Positions 20,200 to 29,375 of a stretch of 46,612 bases of DNA are shown here, in pieces (positions within the stretch are counted from its first letter, which is position 1; every line of letters starts with the position of its first letter). Source of the stretch: Symbiodinium natans (taxonomy: Eukaryota > Sar > Dinophyceae > Suessiales > Symbiodiniaceae); NCBI GenBank assembly GCA_905221605.1, contig CAJNDS010000580.1, forward strand, positions 263,664-310,275, given 5' to 3'. The notes below the pieces were generated by a model, which worked only from the letters and a program-made list of their open reading frames with translations, was not told the origin of the DNA and made no database searches. A program made the position numbers and the translations under genes.

Positions 20200-20413
20200 C
20201 TGCCAACAAGCAAGTTTAGGGTTTAGGGTGTAGGGTATAGGGTATAGGGTTTAGGGTTTAGGGTTTAGGGTTTAAGGTTTAAGGTTTGGAGTTTAGGGTT
20301 GAATTAGGCTTTAGGATCAAGAGATGAAGACTCGTACCCCTAAGGTTGTACCCCTCAAGATGTCCCTGAATATACACCGAATGTGGCCCCTAGATTACCT
20401 TGAAAATCTTTAA

Positions 20414-20554
20414 AACGGGTCGCCAAACACAGGGTTTAGGGTTTAGGGTTTGGGGTTTGGGGAACGGGTCGCCAAACACAGGGTTTAGGGTTTAGGGTTT
20501 GGGGTTTGGGGTTTAGGGTTTAGGGTTTGGGGTTTAGGGTTTAGGGTTTAGGGT

Positions 20555-20621
<67 letters not shown>

Positions 20622-20685
20622 GCTTGAGGGTTGAGGGTTTAGGGTTAGGGTTTAGGGTTGAGGGTTTAGGGTTTAGGGTTTCGGG
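20414..20685 (+). repeat. 49-bp duplication plus TTGAGGG array
   Basis: AACGGGTCGCCAAACACAGGG with its TTTAGGG/TTTGGGG tail occurs at 20414 and 20463 (period 49), followed by a TTGAGGG block. Confidence 0.85.
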
Positions 20686-20891
20686 CTCCCTTAAAGGGTG
20701 TATGTAGGGCCCTAATTCCCTCATTCCCTGCTAAGAACCGGGGTACAACTGTAGGGGTCCAAGCCATGAAATGACCCAAGTCCCAAAGTACTGTGAAACC
20801 TGAGCCCTTTGTTCCACAAGAACCCTTGCAGAAACCCTAAGCCCCAAAACCTCTAAGGAACATGTTACTAGAGTGGCCTGAATGATTGGAA

Positions 20892-20963
20892 TAGGGTTTT
20901 GGGTGTAGCTATAGTATGATTATAAAGGGACCATGAGGGAACATTTTTTGTAATTGTTCCGAC
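20892..20963 (+). repeat. Dispersed repeat family A, uninterrupted copy 1
   Basis: Starts TAGGGTTTTGGG, then TATAGTAT, TATAAAGGGACCATGAGGG and TTGTTCCGAC. Related to 42596-42655 and to the complement of 31741-31816. Confidence 0.7.
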
Positions 20964-21095
20964 CCCTGTACTACAACTGAGGGTTCTTGAGCTCTGAAAA
21001 CTCTACATGCATCGGAATCACACCTGAAACCCCAAAACCCTGAACCCTCAACCCTAAACCCTAAGCCCTGAACCCTAAACCCCAAAACCCTAAAC

Positions 21096-21167
21096 CCTGA
21101 ACTCCTTTCTCCAAACAGGCCGACAGCCCCAAAGCCCCTCCTGCACGGTGGCATCATCTGGCAGGAC
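21096..21167 (-). CDS. Candidate exon (VLPDDATVQEGLWGCRPVWR...)
   Basis: After CCCGAG|G it reads 24 codons, phase 0 at both ends, ending AGG|GTTTAGGG, a telomere-type donor. A plus-strand alternative with a strong acceptor (CTTTCTCCAAACAG, end 21118) overlaps. Confidence 0.45.
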
Positions 21168-21532
21168 CTCGGGACATTGAGATTTGGGGTTTGGGGTTTA
21201 GGGTTCAGGGCATAGGGTTTAGGATTTAGGATTTAGGGTTTAGGGTTAAGGATTTAGGGGGTTTAGGGTTTAGGAGGTTTAGGGTTTATAAGATTTAAGG
21301 TTTAGAGGGTTTAGCGTTCAGGGTTTAAGGCTTGGAGCTTTGGGTTTGGGACTCGGATCTAGGGTTTTAGAGCCAAAATCCCACCGTTCAGGGCTCAGCT
21401 GCAGCCCCATGATCATAGGGTCCTACAAACCTCCTTACACCAGAGAGGAGCAGTAACCTAAACCCTAAACCCTAAACCCTAAACCCCAAATCCTAAACCC
21501 TAAACCCCTCTGAAGCAGAGCAGGGGGGGGGC

Positions 21533-21630
21533 CCTCTTTTTTCGGGTCGCACGCTGCGCCCAGGCGCTAGGCTGTCTGAAGTTGATAGGTTGGCACCAAC
21601 CGGGCATGGGAACCTTCAGCAAGAGCGCTT
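21533..21630 (-). CDS. Candidate exon (ALLLKVPMPGWCQPINFRQP...)
   Basis: After CACCAG it reads AA + 32 codons (ALLLKVPMPGWCQPINFRQP..RATRKKR) to a GC donor AGG|GCCCCC. It lies just left of the array that holds the DNA transposon. Confidence 0.45.
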
Positions 21631-21661
21631 CTGGTGCTTGGGGGTGCATATATATGGGGGA

Positions 21662-21841
21662 GGTTTAGGGTTTAGGGTTTAGGGTTTAGGGTTTAGGGTT
21701 TAGGGTTTAGGGTTTAGGGTTTAGGGTTTAGGGTTTAGGGTCTAGGGTTTAGGGTTTAGGGTTTAGGGTTTAGGGTTTAGGGTTTAGGGTTTAGGGTTTA
21801 GGGTTTAGGGTTTAGGGTTTAGGGTTTAGGGTTTAGGGTTT
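21662..21841 (+). repeat. TTTAGGG array, left flank of the DNA transposon
   Basis: About 25 units with one TCTAGGG variant. Confidence 0.95.
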
Positions 21842-21848
21842 GGGAGGG

Positions 21849-21874
21849 GGACGCTGTGGACGCTTGTCTGTTGT
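21849..21874 (+). repeat. Left terminal inverted repeat of the DNA transposon
   Basis: GGACGCTGTGGACGCTTGT followed by CTGTTGT. It pairs with 25378-25403 with two mismatches in 26. Confidence 0.75.
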
Positions 21875-21928
21875 AGAGTTGTGGCTATTGTTTTACATGT
21901 TTTTTGTGTGCGTGTGTATCACCCAGAT

Positions 21929-21961
21929 GCCAAGTCACAACCAGTTGCAGCCGAGGTACCT
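21929..21961 (+). repeat. Subterminal direct repeat, left
   Basis: The 33-bp segment starting GCCAAGTC and holding TGCAGCCGAG is matched 26/33 by 24838-24870 in direct orientation near the other end of the transposon. Possible transposase-binding or end-associated sequence. Confidence 0.5.
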
Positions 21962-22001
21962 TGGATGCATAAGCATAAAAAGACTAACAGGAAGGACGTC
22001 A

Positions 22002-22002
<1 letters not shown>

Positions 22003-22035
<33 letters not shown>
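22003..22035 (+). repeat. (TA)n microsatellite in the transposon left end
   Basis: Pure TA run inside the left 190 bp of the DNA transposon. Confidence 0.9.
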
Positions 22036-22037
<2 letters not shown>

Positions 22038-22202
22038 GTGTAAGCTCAGCCGACCCACCCTCAGGAGCACAGGTCTTTTTCATTTTGCTTTGCCCCAGCT
22101 ACTCACAGTGAGGAAATCTATATCCTCGGGATGTCCCCATTACTCCGATCATCGACGCTACAGTGACGCTACCTGACGACAGCTTACAGACTACTCCTTA
22201 CT

Positions 22203-22303
22203 GGATACGCACAAGGCGGTGCGACGATGGGAGAAGATTGGATTACGATCACAGGATACGCAGAAGGTGGTGCGACGATGGGAGAAGACTGGATTACGAT
22301 CTC
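22203..22303 (+). repeat. 51-bp tandem duplication
   Basis: Two copies of a 51-bp unit beginning GGATACGCACAAGG at 22203 and 22254, over 90% identical, near the left end of the DNA transposon and just beyond the transposase relic. Confidence 0.8.
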
Positions 22304-23538
22304 TTCAAGATCGACGGTCTTTTCAAGACCTTACGAGCGGCCGGCTTCTTGAGGACACGCTTCGCACGCCCCAGCACATTCGTCCTCTTATTAATCCGTA
22401 CTGGCACGGACTGCAAGTTGGAGTTATAGAATGTGCCCATCTCCTCCATCCAGAAGATGTGCGAGAGTGGTCTCAGGCTATTCAAGAAAAATTGAGGCTT
22501 CTCACCCAGGCGTTCACACTCTCTGAGACGTTCGTTCTAACGCTCTTACACCGGCGCTTTTCCGCGGTGGACCAGACGCATTTATCACACGTGTGGTTGG
22601 GACAATGAAATGCATCAATCACCCAAAACTTAATCCCGGCGAATGCCTCAGCGTGGTGCTTCGTGACAAAGGGCTGGAAGTGGCAGATGTCATCATGGAT
22701 CAGAAGATCCGCGTGGATGCCCGGCATATGCATCACAGTCTTGAGGAGACGAACCTTATCCTTGTTGCACTCGTTCTGTATGTGCTCCACCGCCCCCAAG
22801 ATGCGCCTCGAATCGGGATCAACGGCAAAGTGCCACCCCGCCGTCCGCTGAGGTAGGGATCTTCGTCAGGATCCAGAGGTATTGTTGGTTTTTCAAATCA
22901 TCGTCCGGGGCCTCCCTGTTGATGTATTCAACACCCGTGCGGAGTTCATCTTCATCAGGGCACCATACATCGGATCTGGAGCGTTTCATGTCCTTGTCTT
23001 TTGCTTCCAGAGACCACCATTTCACATGATGACCCGGCAATCTATCCAGCAGTGAGTAGATTGCCTTCAACCATGCCCAGGGCCCATTTCGGCTGGCCGG
23101 GATAGCAAAGTGGCCTGTGCAGATATTTCGTGCCTTTTGAACTGCGACTCTCTCAGCGAACTTGAAGACACGAAGGACGTTCATGGTGCCATCTTGGTTG
23201 TTGACGATGATATAGGACAAGACACACCCGTTCGGTAGGTCTGCTGGAGGCCGCAAATGGGGAGGAAGACCTTCATACTCGAGACGGGCCAATTGAGTAC
23301 ATAGAGCACTGAGGTTACCCATTTCTGGGATTGCGTAGTGGAAGTCGAACATCAAGGTGCAATACCGGGCGACGTCATTGCGGCACACATACTTCTCAAA
23401 GGCAGACATGGACAAATCACATCCTGGGTCGTCTGGTGATTTCTTGACGTATGACGGCTCGTTCAGGTCCTTGATCGCCCACTCCTTGGAGCCGTGCTTG
23501 GCCATCGCCTGATCGATAAGTCTTGTGAGTGAATCCAT
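22294..23538 (-). pseudogene. KDZ-like transposase relic, two frameshifts
   Basis: The minus-strand frame opens at ATG 23538 and runs 239 codons to an early TGA at 22819. Dropping one base of the CCCC run at 22836-22839 continues it as GWHFAVDPDSRRILGAVEH. A second frameshift lies in the A-run 22487-22491 (one base short), after which SLRPLSHIFWMEEMGTFYN follows and a Lys/Arg-rich tail ends near 22294. The C-terminal part has DDICHF, FWVIDAFHCPNHTC and RTNVSESVNAW. These resemble the D..CH, D.FH..H..C and NT..EQ.N blocks of KDZ-type (Zisupton/Dileera) transposases. That family call is from memory of motifs; the N-terminal 200 residues are unrecognised. It lies inside the TIRs, so it is probably the former transposase of this element. 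It could alternatively be functional if the indels are assembly errors in homopolymers. Confidence 0.6.
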
Positions 23539-23743
23539 GCTGCTGACGAATGCAGGCGAGAAGGACTACTACACGGCACGACGCTACAGACGAACTTGAT
23601 ACCGAGGTGACAGCAGAATATATGTGGGACTAGAGCATGTGAGTATATGCACAAGGTGCTCGGTCACTGCATATCGCTCAGGCCTTTTTTTCCTTGTAGT
23701 AGTGCACCGTTTGCGTAATCCGCAAGATTGCTATGTGCTTGGC

Positions 23744-24385
23744 CTACATATTCAGTCCGAGGGTATCATTGGCTAGATACAAGTCCCTCGTAACCTCTTC
23801 GAGGTCGCTCTGGAGTGTAAGGATGCGGCGCCTCAGTTCGGCCTTAGGCGTCGACGAGGAAGAGGAGCTTGAGGAAGACGAAGACGGCGAACTACTCTTA
23901 TTCGTAACCTCAGCCACATCGTCCTTCACATCCTGGTGGGACTTGTTGTCATCAGTCTCTGTGTCATTCACGCCGTTTTTGGACTTCTTGCTGTGCGTGT
24001 TTCCTGAGTTGTCCACATTGTCGTTGTCAACATGTGGGCGCTTGTGGGTGACATCCTCACTGACAGCTGTCTCATGGCCAGCGTTGCCGACGACAAGGAT
24101 AGGCGGTTCTTCCATTCAGGCATCCATTGATGCCATTGCTGGGTTGATGATTTCTTCACCGTTCGTGATGGATGCAACTGCTGGGTTGGTGATCTCTTCA
24201 CCGTTCGTAATGGCCTGTCCCTTCGTAACTGTAGCACGACCATTTGCAAGTCGTTTTGGCTTGGAGAGAGTTGTCAGCAGGCTCTCTTGAGCTGCAGAGG
24301 ACCATATTTGATTGGATCCACGAAACTGCATTTTCGTCTTGACGTTGTTGATCAAGACTTGAATCTGCTGTATGGACACGGGCAC
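23744..24385 (-). CDS. Unrecognised acidic/Ser-rich protein, frame interrupted by one TGA
   Basis: Two minus-strand frames in the same phase, 24385-24116 (89 aa) and 24115-23744 (123 aa), are separated only by TGA at 24116-24118, directly followed by ATG. The first ends with two copies of a 14-residue repeat (ITNGEEI.NPA.AS). The second has an Asp/Asn-rich stretch, a run of serines and a C-terminal Leu-rich helix (LRRRILTLQSDLEEVTRDL). It lies about 200 bp upstream of the transposase relic, on the same strand and inside the TIRs, so it may be an accessory gene of the transposon. It could be one broken protein or two genes. Confidence 0.4.
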
Positions 24386-24837
24386 GCGCGTAGGATGGCA
24401 AGGTACTTCTCCCTAACGGATCGACTCGACAAGCTCTGCAGCATTGGGTGGTTGATCATGTGGGTTCCCGTCACGACGCCCTGGAGCTGGATGTGTAGGC
24501 TCCAGCGCCAGCATGACTCTTTCTCCATCAAACACTGCATCACCGATTACTTTGATGGACTGCATGATGCAGGCCGGTCTACAGGAATGTGAAGGATAAT
24601 AAGCTTGCTCGAGCTGAGACAGTCAAGATAGATGGCGCATGACTGCAAATGATTCTGCATATACATGGCACACACCCAAATGCTCACCAAAAGATGTCAG
24701 CAATGGGACACGCGTTCGGAATCAGAACTCACTCATCAAGGATTTCATACTCATTCAGATATTTTAGCTGGATTTACTGGAAGCTATGTATACATAAATA
24801 TATAGATATACACATATATTTGCACATGTATCCGCAA

Positions 24838-24870
24838 GCCAAGTCTCGCCAATCTGCAGCCGAGATACCT
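24838..24870 (+). repeat. Subterminal direct repeat, right
   Basis: Partner of 21929-21961 (26/33 identical), same orientation. The 70 bp after it hold no frame, and the palindromic block starts at 24941. Confidence 0.5.
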
Positions 24871-24940
24871 CAGGGCGATAGCGGCCCTACTCTAAGGTTC
24901 AGTTTAGGGGTTCAATAAAATACTTTATTTCATACAGACA

Positions 24941-25338
24941 GGCCCCCAATTATTAATAATATTAATAATCCGGGCCCTGCTCGTAAGAATAAGATTGCCT
25001 CAGGGAAGTTCTTCCGAGCATCTCCCCTCGCCACCACCCATTATTCATAATATTAATAATGGTGTGTGGTGAGGAGGGTGCTCGGAAGAAATCCCCTGGG
25101 GCAATCTTATTCTTACGAGCAGGCCCCCAATTATTAATAATATTAATAATCCTGGCCCTGCTCGTAAGAATAAGATTGCCTCAGGGAAGTTCTTCCGAGC
25201 ATCTCCCCTCGCCACCACCCATTATTAATAATATTAATAATGGTGGGTGGTGAGGAGGGTGCTCGGAAGAAATTCCCTGGGGCAATCTTATTCTTACGAG
25301 CAGGCCCCCAATTATTAATAATATTAATAATTGGGGTG
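24941..25338. repeat. 181-bp tandem palindromic unit, 2.2 copies
   Basis: Units start at 24941, 25122 and 25303 (exact 181-bp period), each beginning GGCCCCCAATTATTAATAAT. Each unit is a near-perfect palindrome. An arm of about 70 bp (CTGCTCGTAAGAATAAG... to ...CACCACCCATTATT) is followed by its inverse around an ATTATTAATAATATTAATAAT centre. The joint between units is also palindromic, so the whole block can fold into long hairpins. It lies at the right end of the DNA transposon. Confidence 0.9.
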
Positions 25339-25353
25339 GGCTGTTCAAAAATA

Positions 25354-25403
25354 ACGCTGTGGACGCTTGTATGTAACACAAGAAACAAGCGTCCACAGCG
25401 TCC
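25354..25403. repeat. Right terminal inverted repeat with fold-back hairpin
   Basis: The outer TIR (25385-25403) is preceded by a second copy in opposite orientation, ACGCTGTGGACGCTTGT at 25354-25370. The two form a perfect 17-bp stem around a 14-nt loop (25371-25384). The left end has only one copy. Confidence 0.8.
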
Positions 25404-25412
25404 TCTCCTGTA

Positions 25413-25565
25413 GGGTTTAGGGTTTAGGGTTTAGGGTTTAGGGTTTAGGGTTTAGGGTTTAGGGTTTAGGGTTTAGGGTTTAGGGTTTAGGGTTTAGGGT
25501 TTAGGGTTTAGGGTTTAGGGTTTAGGGTTTAGGGTTTAGGGTTTAGGGTTTAGGGTTCAGGGTTT
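25413..25565 (+). repeat. TTTAGGG array, right flank of the DNA transposon
   Basis: About 21 near-perfect units in the same orientation as 21662-21841. Confidence 0.95.
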
Positions 25566-25599
25566 AGCGATTTTGTGGCTTTGGGCTTGACACAAATCC

Positions 25600-26045
25600 C
25601 AACTCGCTAGATCACACCCCAGCTCTCAACCCTAGAGAGTTCTGGGGGCTTAGGATTTAGGGTTTTGGGGTTTAGGGTTTAGGGTTTAGGGATCTAGGGT
25701 TTAGGGTTTAGGGTTTAGGGATCTAGGGTTTAGGGTTTAGGGTTTAGGGTTTAGGGTTTAGGGTTTAGGGTTTAGGGTTTAGGGGGTTAAGGCTTAGGGA
25801 TCTAGGGTTTGGGGCTTAGGGCTAAGGGCTTCGGGTCAAGTCAGTGGGTGGTGGGGCGCCCAAGCAGGGCGCCTCTTCAGGGGGGCCGCAGGCCCCACAA
25901 GAAAACTGGCTCTGGACGGCAGGCGAAAGTATAGAGGGGCTGTTCCAAAAAACGTGCCTTTGAGACCCGACACCGTAAACTGAACCCTAAACCCTGAACC
26001 CTGAACCCTGAACCCTGAAAGAATCTGGTTTAGAACAGCCCGCAT
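25600..26045. other. Island with unresolved minus-strand frames
   Basis: Minus-strand RVGICVKPKATKS (25610-25570) and two overlapping open frames over 26000-25836 (one Cys-rich: SCGACGPPEEAPC). No consistent splice borders. Confidence 0.3.
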
Positions 26046-26200
26046 ATAGGGGCTGCGAACACGCGCGGCGGCAGGGTCGGTTGCAGGTGGGAGTCACGAC
26101 TGCGGGGTCCTTCAGGGCTTAGGGTTTAGGGTTTAGGGTTTAGGGTTTAGGGTTTAGGGTTTAGGGTTTAGGGTTTACGGTTTAGGGTTTAGGGCTTAGG
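25660..26200 (+). repeat. TTTAGGG arrays (25660-25790, 26118-26200)
   Basis: Includes repeated GGGATCTAGGG interruptions. The island between holds frames open on the minus strand (25836-26045, LRRRPAWAPHHP region) that I could not resolve. Confidence 0.9.
26047..26109 (-). CDS. Candidate Cys-rich exon (DPAVVTPTCNRPCRRACSQP)
   Basis: After CTGAAG|G it reads DPAVVTPTCNRPCRRACSQP and stays open; the donor is not resolved. Flanked by the array 26118-26200. Confidence 0.35.
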
Positions 26201-26409
26201 GTTTTGGGCTCACGGGCTTCTAGAAACTTTCTTGAGGGTTTAGAGTTTAGGGACGTAAGGGATACAAGTTCTAGGAACCTTCAAAGGAACGAAAATGCTC
26301 GAGGAAACCCCCCCATATTGGGCCCCGTATAAGTGCTTCAAGCCTGAAGCGCTAGGATTTGGTCAGGTGGGCTAGGAGGTTAAGGCTTGTCCTAAACCGT
26401 AAGCCCTAA

Positions 26410-26412
26410 ACC

Positions 26413-26458
<46 letters not shown>

Positions 26459-26555
26459 ACCCTAAACCCTAAACCCTAAACCCTAAACCCTGAACCCTGA
26501 ACCCTAAACCCTAAACCCTAAACCCTAAACCCTAAACCCTAAACCCTAAACCCTG
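26410..26555 (-). repeat. CCCTCAA then CCCTAAA array
   Basis: A homogenised CCCTCAA block (26410-26460) passes into CCCTAAA. Confidence 0.9.
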
Positions 26556-26684
26556 CACCACCGCAACTGCGGGCCTTCAGGGCTCAGGGGCTCTTTAGAG
26601 TGTAGGGCCTAGGGCCCAGCAGCCCAGAACCCCTGAAACCCTGAGACCCGAAACTGCAAACAAAGGGCATCCCTTGGATTAGCT

Positions 26685-26960
26685 TAGGGTTTGGGGTTTT
26701 AGGGTTGTAGGGTTTTAGGGCTTTAGGGCTTCAGGGTTTTAGGGTTTTAGGGTTTTAGGGTTGTAGGGTTTTAGGGTTGTAGGGCTTTAGGGCTTTAGGG
26801 CTTTAGGGTTTAGGGCTTTCAGGGTTCAGGGTTTAGGGTTTAGGGTTTAGGGCTTTCAGGGTTCAGGGTTTAGGGTTTAGGGCTAGCTTTCAGGGTTTAG
26901 GGTTTAGGGCTAGTGTTCAGGGTTTAGGGTTTAGGGTTTAGGGCTCGTGTTCAGGGTTTA
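26685..26960 (+). repeat. Degenerate TTTTAGGG/TGTAGGG/TTTAGGGC array
   Basis: Eight-base and seven-base variants with a repeated GCTTTCAGGGTTCAGGG segment. Confidence 0.85.
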
Positions 26961-27074
26961 GGGTTGAGGGGCGATGGAACCACCACAAGGGCCCTGGCGA
27001 TCGACAGCGGGTTCTCGGCCGGCTACTACAGGGGCCGAAATAAGTAACTCGGATCATCCCAAACTCGGGAAAGG

Positions 27075-27190
27075 GTTTAGGGTTTAGGGTTTAGGGTTTA
27101 GGGTTTAGGGTTCAGGGTTTAGGGTTCAGGGTTCAGGGTTTCGGGTTTAGGGTTTAGGGTCTAGGGTCTAGGGCTTAGGGTTTAGGGTTT
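27075..27190 (+). repeat. TTTAGGG array
   Basis: Lies at the predicted donor side of the candidate exon 27197-27304. Confidence 0.9.
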
Positions 27191-27196
27191 ATGCAC

Positions 27197-27304
27197 TTGA
27201 GAAACCCAGTCCAAATATTTGGGCCCCTGTGCCCTTTTGGCGGCGGCAGTTGCACCGAGAACTTCCATCCATTTCAAACGATCGCGGCAGGCGACAGGAT
27301 GTGA
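27197..27304 (-). CDS. Candidate exon (36 codons, SHPVACRDRLKWMEVLGATA...)
   Basis: After TTAAAG (27306-27305) it reads SHPVACRDRLKWMEVLGATA.., LDWVSQ and ends CAA|GTGCAT. Phase 0 at both ends. Not recognised. Confidence 0.5.
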
Positions 27305-27506
27305 CTTTAAACCACAAGTCCAAGGGACTAGAGGAGGGACCCTTGAAATCAACATTATGACCCAGGAGTTCAGTATCTAGGGCCAGTGTGTAAATTCAGC
27401 ATCTACTGTTTGGTGCTTAGGGTTGGCGACTTGGGGTACAGGGCTTCGGGATTAGGGTTTAGGGTTTAGGGTTTTAGGATTTAGGGTTTAGGGTTTGGAG
27501 TTTAGA

Positions 27507-27637
27507 TCACTTCTTTTTCGGTCCAGCCATGACCTTCCAATCCTTGACACCCTGCCCCCTTCCCGCTTCAGAAGCCTCATTTTGCAACGCACTACCTCCC
27601 AGCAGAGAAGCGGCAGGCTTTCGGACAGTGGCCAGTG
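27507..27637 (-). CDS. Candidate terminal exon (LATVRKPAASLLGG...GPKKK*)
   Basis: After CTGAG it reads CA + LATVRKPAASLLGGSALQNE..DWKVMAGPKKK and stops at TGA 27509-27507. The basic C-terminus and stop suggest a gene end. A GT donor (AAG|GTCATGG) before the stop is the alternative. Confidence 0.45.
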
Positions 27638-27649
27638 CTCAGGGTAGGG

Positions 27650-28110
27650 TTTAGGGTTTAGGGTTTAGGTTCAGGGTTCAGGGTTCAGGGTTCAGAGTTC
27701 AGGGTTCAGGGTTCAGGGTTTGGGGTTTGGGGTTTGGGGTTTGGGGTTTGGGGTTTGGGGTTTGGGGTTCTGGGTTCTGGGGTTTGGGGTTTGGGGTTTG
27801 GGGTTTGGGGTTCTAGGGTTTAGGGCTTCGGGTTTAGGGCTTGGGGTTTAGGGTTTCGGGTTTAGGGTTTCGGGCCAATGTCTACAATACGGGGGATGCT
27901 CGGAGCAATGGGATGCGTCCATGTCTACTCATAATGCACATTTCTCGCGACCCCCGACAAGACGTGAAAGAAACCCCACATATACGCTCTTTTCGCAGTT
28001 TAGGGTTTAGGGTTTAGGGTTTAGGGTTTAGGGTTTAGGGTTTAGGGTTTAGGGTTTAGGGTTTAGGGTTTAGGGTTTAGGGTTTAGGGTTTAGGGTTTA
28101 GGGTTTAGGG
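27650..28110 (+). repeat. TTCAGGG, TTTGGGG and TTTAGGG arrays
   Basis: Blocks: TTCAGGG 27665-27715, TTTGGGG 27716-27810, near-pure TTTAGGG 27999-28110. Confidence 0.9.
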
Positions 28111-28325
28111 CCCGAACACCACAACGAACCCCGCAAGAAAAACTCGAAACCCTGAAGTCCATGAAGGCTCATGAAAACCCCCTCAGCTCTCGACCTCTTT
28201 AAAAAAGACCTGGACCCTAACCTGAGCCTGCACCTTACATCGTTCTAGGCTCCCTAAACCCTAAACCCTAAACCCTAAACCCTAAACCCCAAACCCTAAA
28301 CCCCAAACCCCCCCACACCCCAAAC

Positions 28326-28421
28326 CCTGCAAGAAACATCGCGCCCGGGGGGCCTCTCTCCTCCCTTCTCCACGAAGTCGGTCTTGAAGTCTTTGTACTC
28401 CTGCTTTTTGTGGTGCGTGTG
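28326..28421 (-). CDS. Candidate exon (32 codons, HTHHKKQEYKDFKTDFVEKG...)
   Basis: After TTCTAG (28423-28422) it reads HTHHKKQEYKDFKTDFVEKG..PPGRDVSCR, phase 0 at both ends, ending AGG|GTTTGGGG, a telomere-variant donor. Flanked by CCCTAAA arrays on both sides. Not recognised. Confidence 0.55.
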
Positions 28422-28604
28422 CTAGAACCCTAAACCCTAAACCCTAAACCCTAAACCCTAAACCCTAAACCCTAAACCCCAAACCCCAAAAACCCCTGAG
28501 CCCTAAACCCCCTAAAACCCCTGAGCCCTCAACCTCTTAGGGGTTTTAGGGGCTTCTGGGGGGCTGCCTTGAGCCTGCTTGGAGAGGGAACCCCGGACAA
28601 ACGA

Positions 28605-28735
28605 GGGTTTAGGACTTTAGGACTTTAGGGCTGTAGGACTTTAGGGACTTTAGGACTTCAGGACTTCAGGACTTTAGGACTTTAGGGCTTTAGGACTTTA
28701 GGACTTTAGGACTTCAGGACTTTTAGGGCTTTTTG
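28605..28735 (+). repeat. GGACTTTA 8-mer array
   Basis: Tandem GGACTTTA/GGACTTCA units, a telomere-derived 8-base variant. Confidence 0.85.
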
Positions 28736-28914
28736 GGGTTTTAGGATTTAGGGTTTAGGGTTTGGGGCTTTAGGGTTTCTGGGTTTTTAAGGCTTTAGGG
28801 TTCTAGGGCTGGCTCAGGGTTTAGGGTTTAGGGATTTAAGGATTTAGGGTTTAGGGTTTAGGGTTTAGGGTTTAGGGTTCAGGGTTCAGGGTTCAGGGTT
28901 CAGAGTTCAGGGCT

Positions 28915-29028
28915 TTCGGGTATAGCAGAATGTTCAGGGCTTGAGTCTCCGCTAGAGCGAAAGCACCAGCGTCCTTCTTCATATCGATTCGGATGCCTGC
29001 GCGGCGTGGCCCTGAACAACCCGCAAAC
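28915..29028 (-). CDS. Candidate exon (RIDMKKDAGAFALAETQALN...)
   Basis: After GCTCAG|G the frame reads FAGCSGPRRAGIRIDMKKDA...LNILLYPKA. The donor is not resolved. Third positions favour G/C in the middle part. Confidence 0.4.
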
Positions 29029-29040
29029 CTGAGCCTCTGG

Positions 29041-29160
29041 AACCCTGGAACCCTGGAACCCTGGAACCCTGGAACCCTGGAACCCTGGAACCCTGGAACC
29101 CTGGAACCCTGGAACCCTGGAACCCTGGAACCCTGGAACCCTGAACCCGGAAACCCGGAA
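29041..29160 (-). repeat. GGAACCCT 8-mer array
   Basis: About 13 perfect tandem 8-mers (GGAACCCT), then normal CCCTAAA. Confidence 0.95.
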
Positions 29161-29196
29161 ACCTAAACCCTAAACCCTAAACCCTAGGCCCTAAAC

Positions 29197-29282
29197 CTGG
29201 ATTCAAAAGGGCGTATTGGGCTCTTTGACTTTGACCTTAGCATTCTGGTGGATCTGTACGCGTTGGACATCTCAAAATCCTT
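29197..29282 (-). CDS. Candidate exon (KDFEMSNAYRSTRMLRSKSK...)
   Basis: After GTTAAG it reads 28 codons + AG (to PIRPFES), ending AG|GTTTAGGG, a telomere-type donor. A plus-strand frame (GRIGLFDFDLSILVDLYALD..) is also open over the same bases, so the strand is uncertain. Confidence 0.4.
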
Positions 29283-29375
29283 CTTAACTTATCCCTGAGC
29301 CCTAAACGGTTTAGGCTAAAGGAACATTCCTCAATTCATGGTGAGGACTCTGAACTTGAGATGACCCAAGGTTTA

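Larger units (their letters stand above)
21849..25403. mobile_element. TIR DNA transposon, 3.56 kb, inserted in a TTTAGGG array
   Basis: The ends carry inverted GGACGCTGTGGACGCTTGT, 19/19 (24/26 if extended), at 21849 and 25403. Both flanks are TTTAGGG arrays in the same orientation (21662-21841 and 25413-25565), as expected if one array was split. The interior holds a transposase relic on the minus strand, an acidic Ser-rich frame, tandem repeats and palindromes, and has no telomere arrays of its own. The target-site duplication cannot be read because the target is periodic. The exact outer ends may extend a few bases (GGGAGGGG left, CAGGAGAGG right). Confidence 0.75.

Noticed and set aside
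21370-21379. Relic of the dinoflagellate spliced leader (GAGCCAAAAT, complement of the leader core)
   Set aside because: Only 10 bases match, which is close to chance for this window length, and no retrocopied gene follows.
22163-22856. Plus-strand frames over the transposase relic
   Set aside because: They are antisense to a region whose minus-strand translation carries transposase-like motifs.
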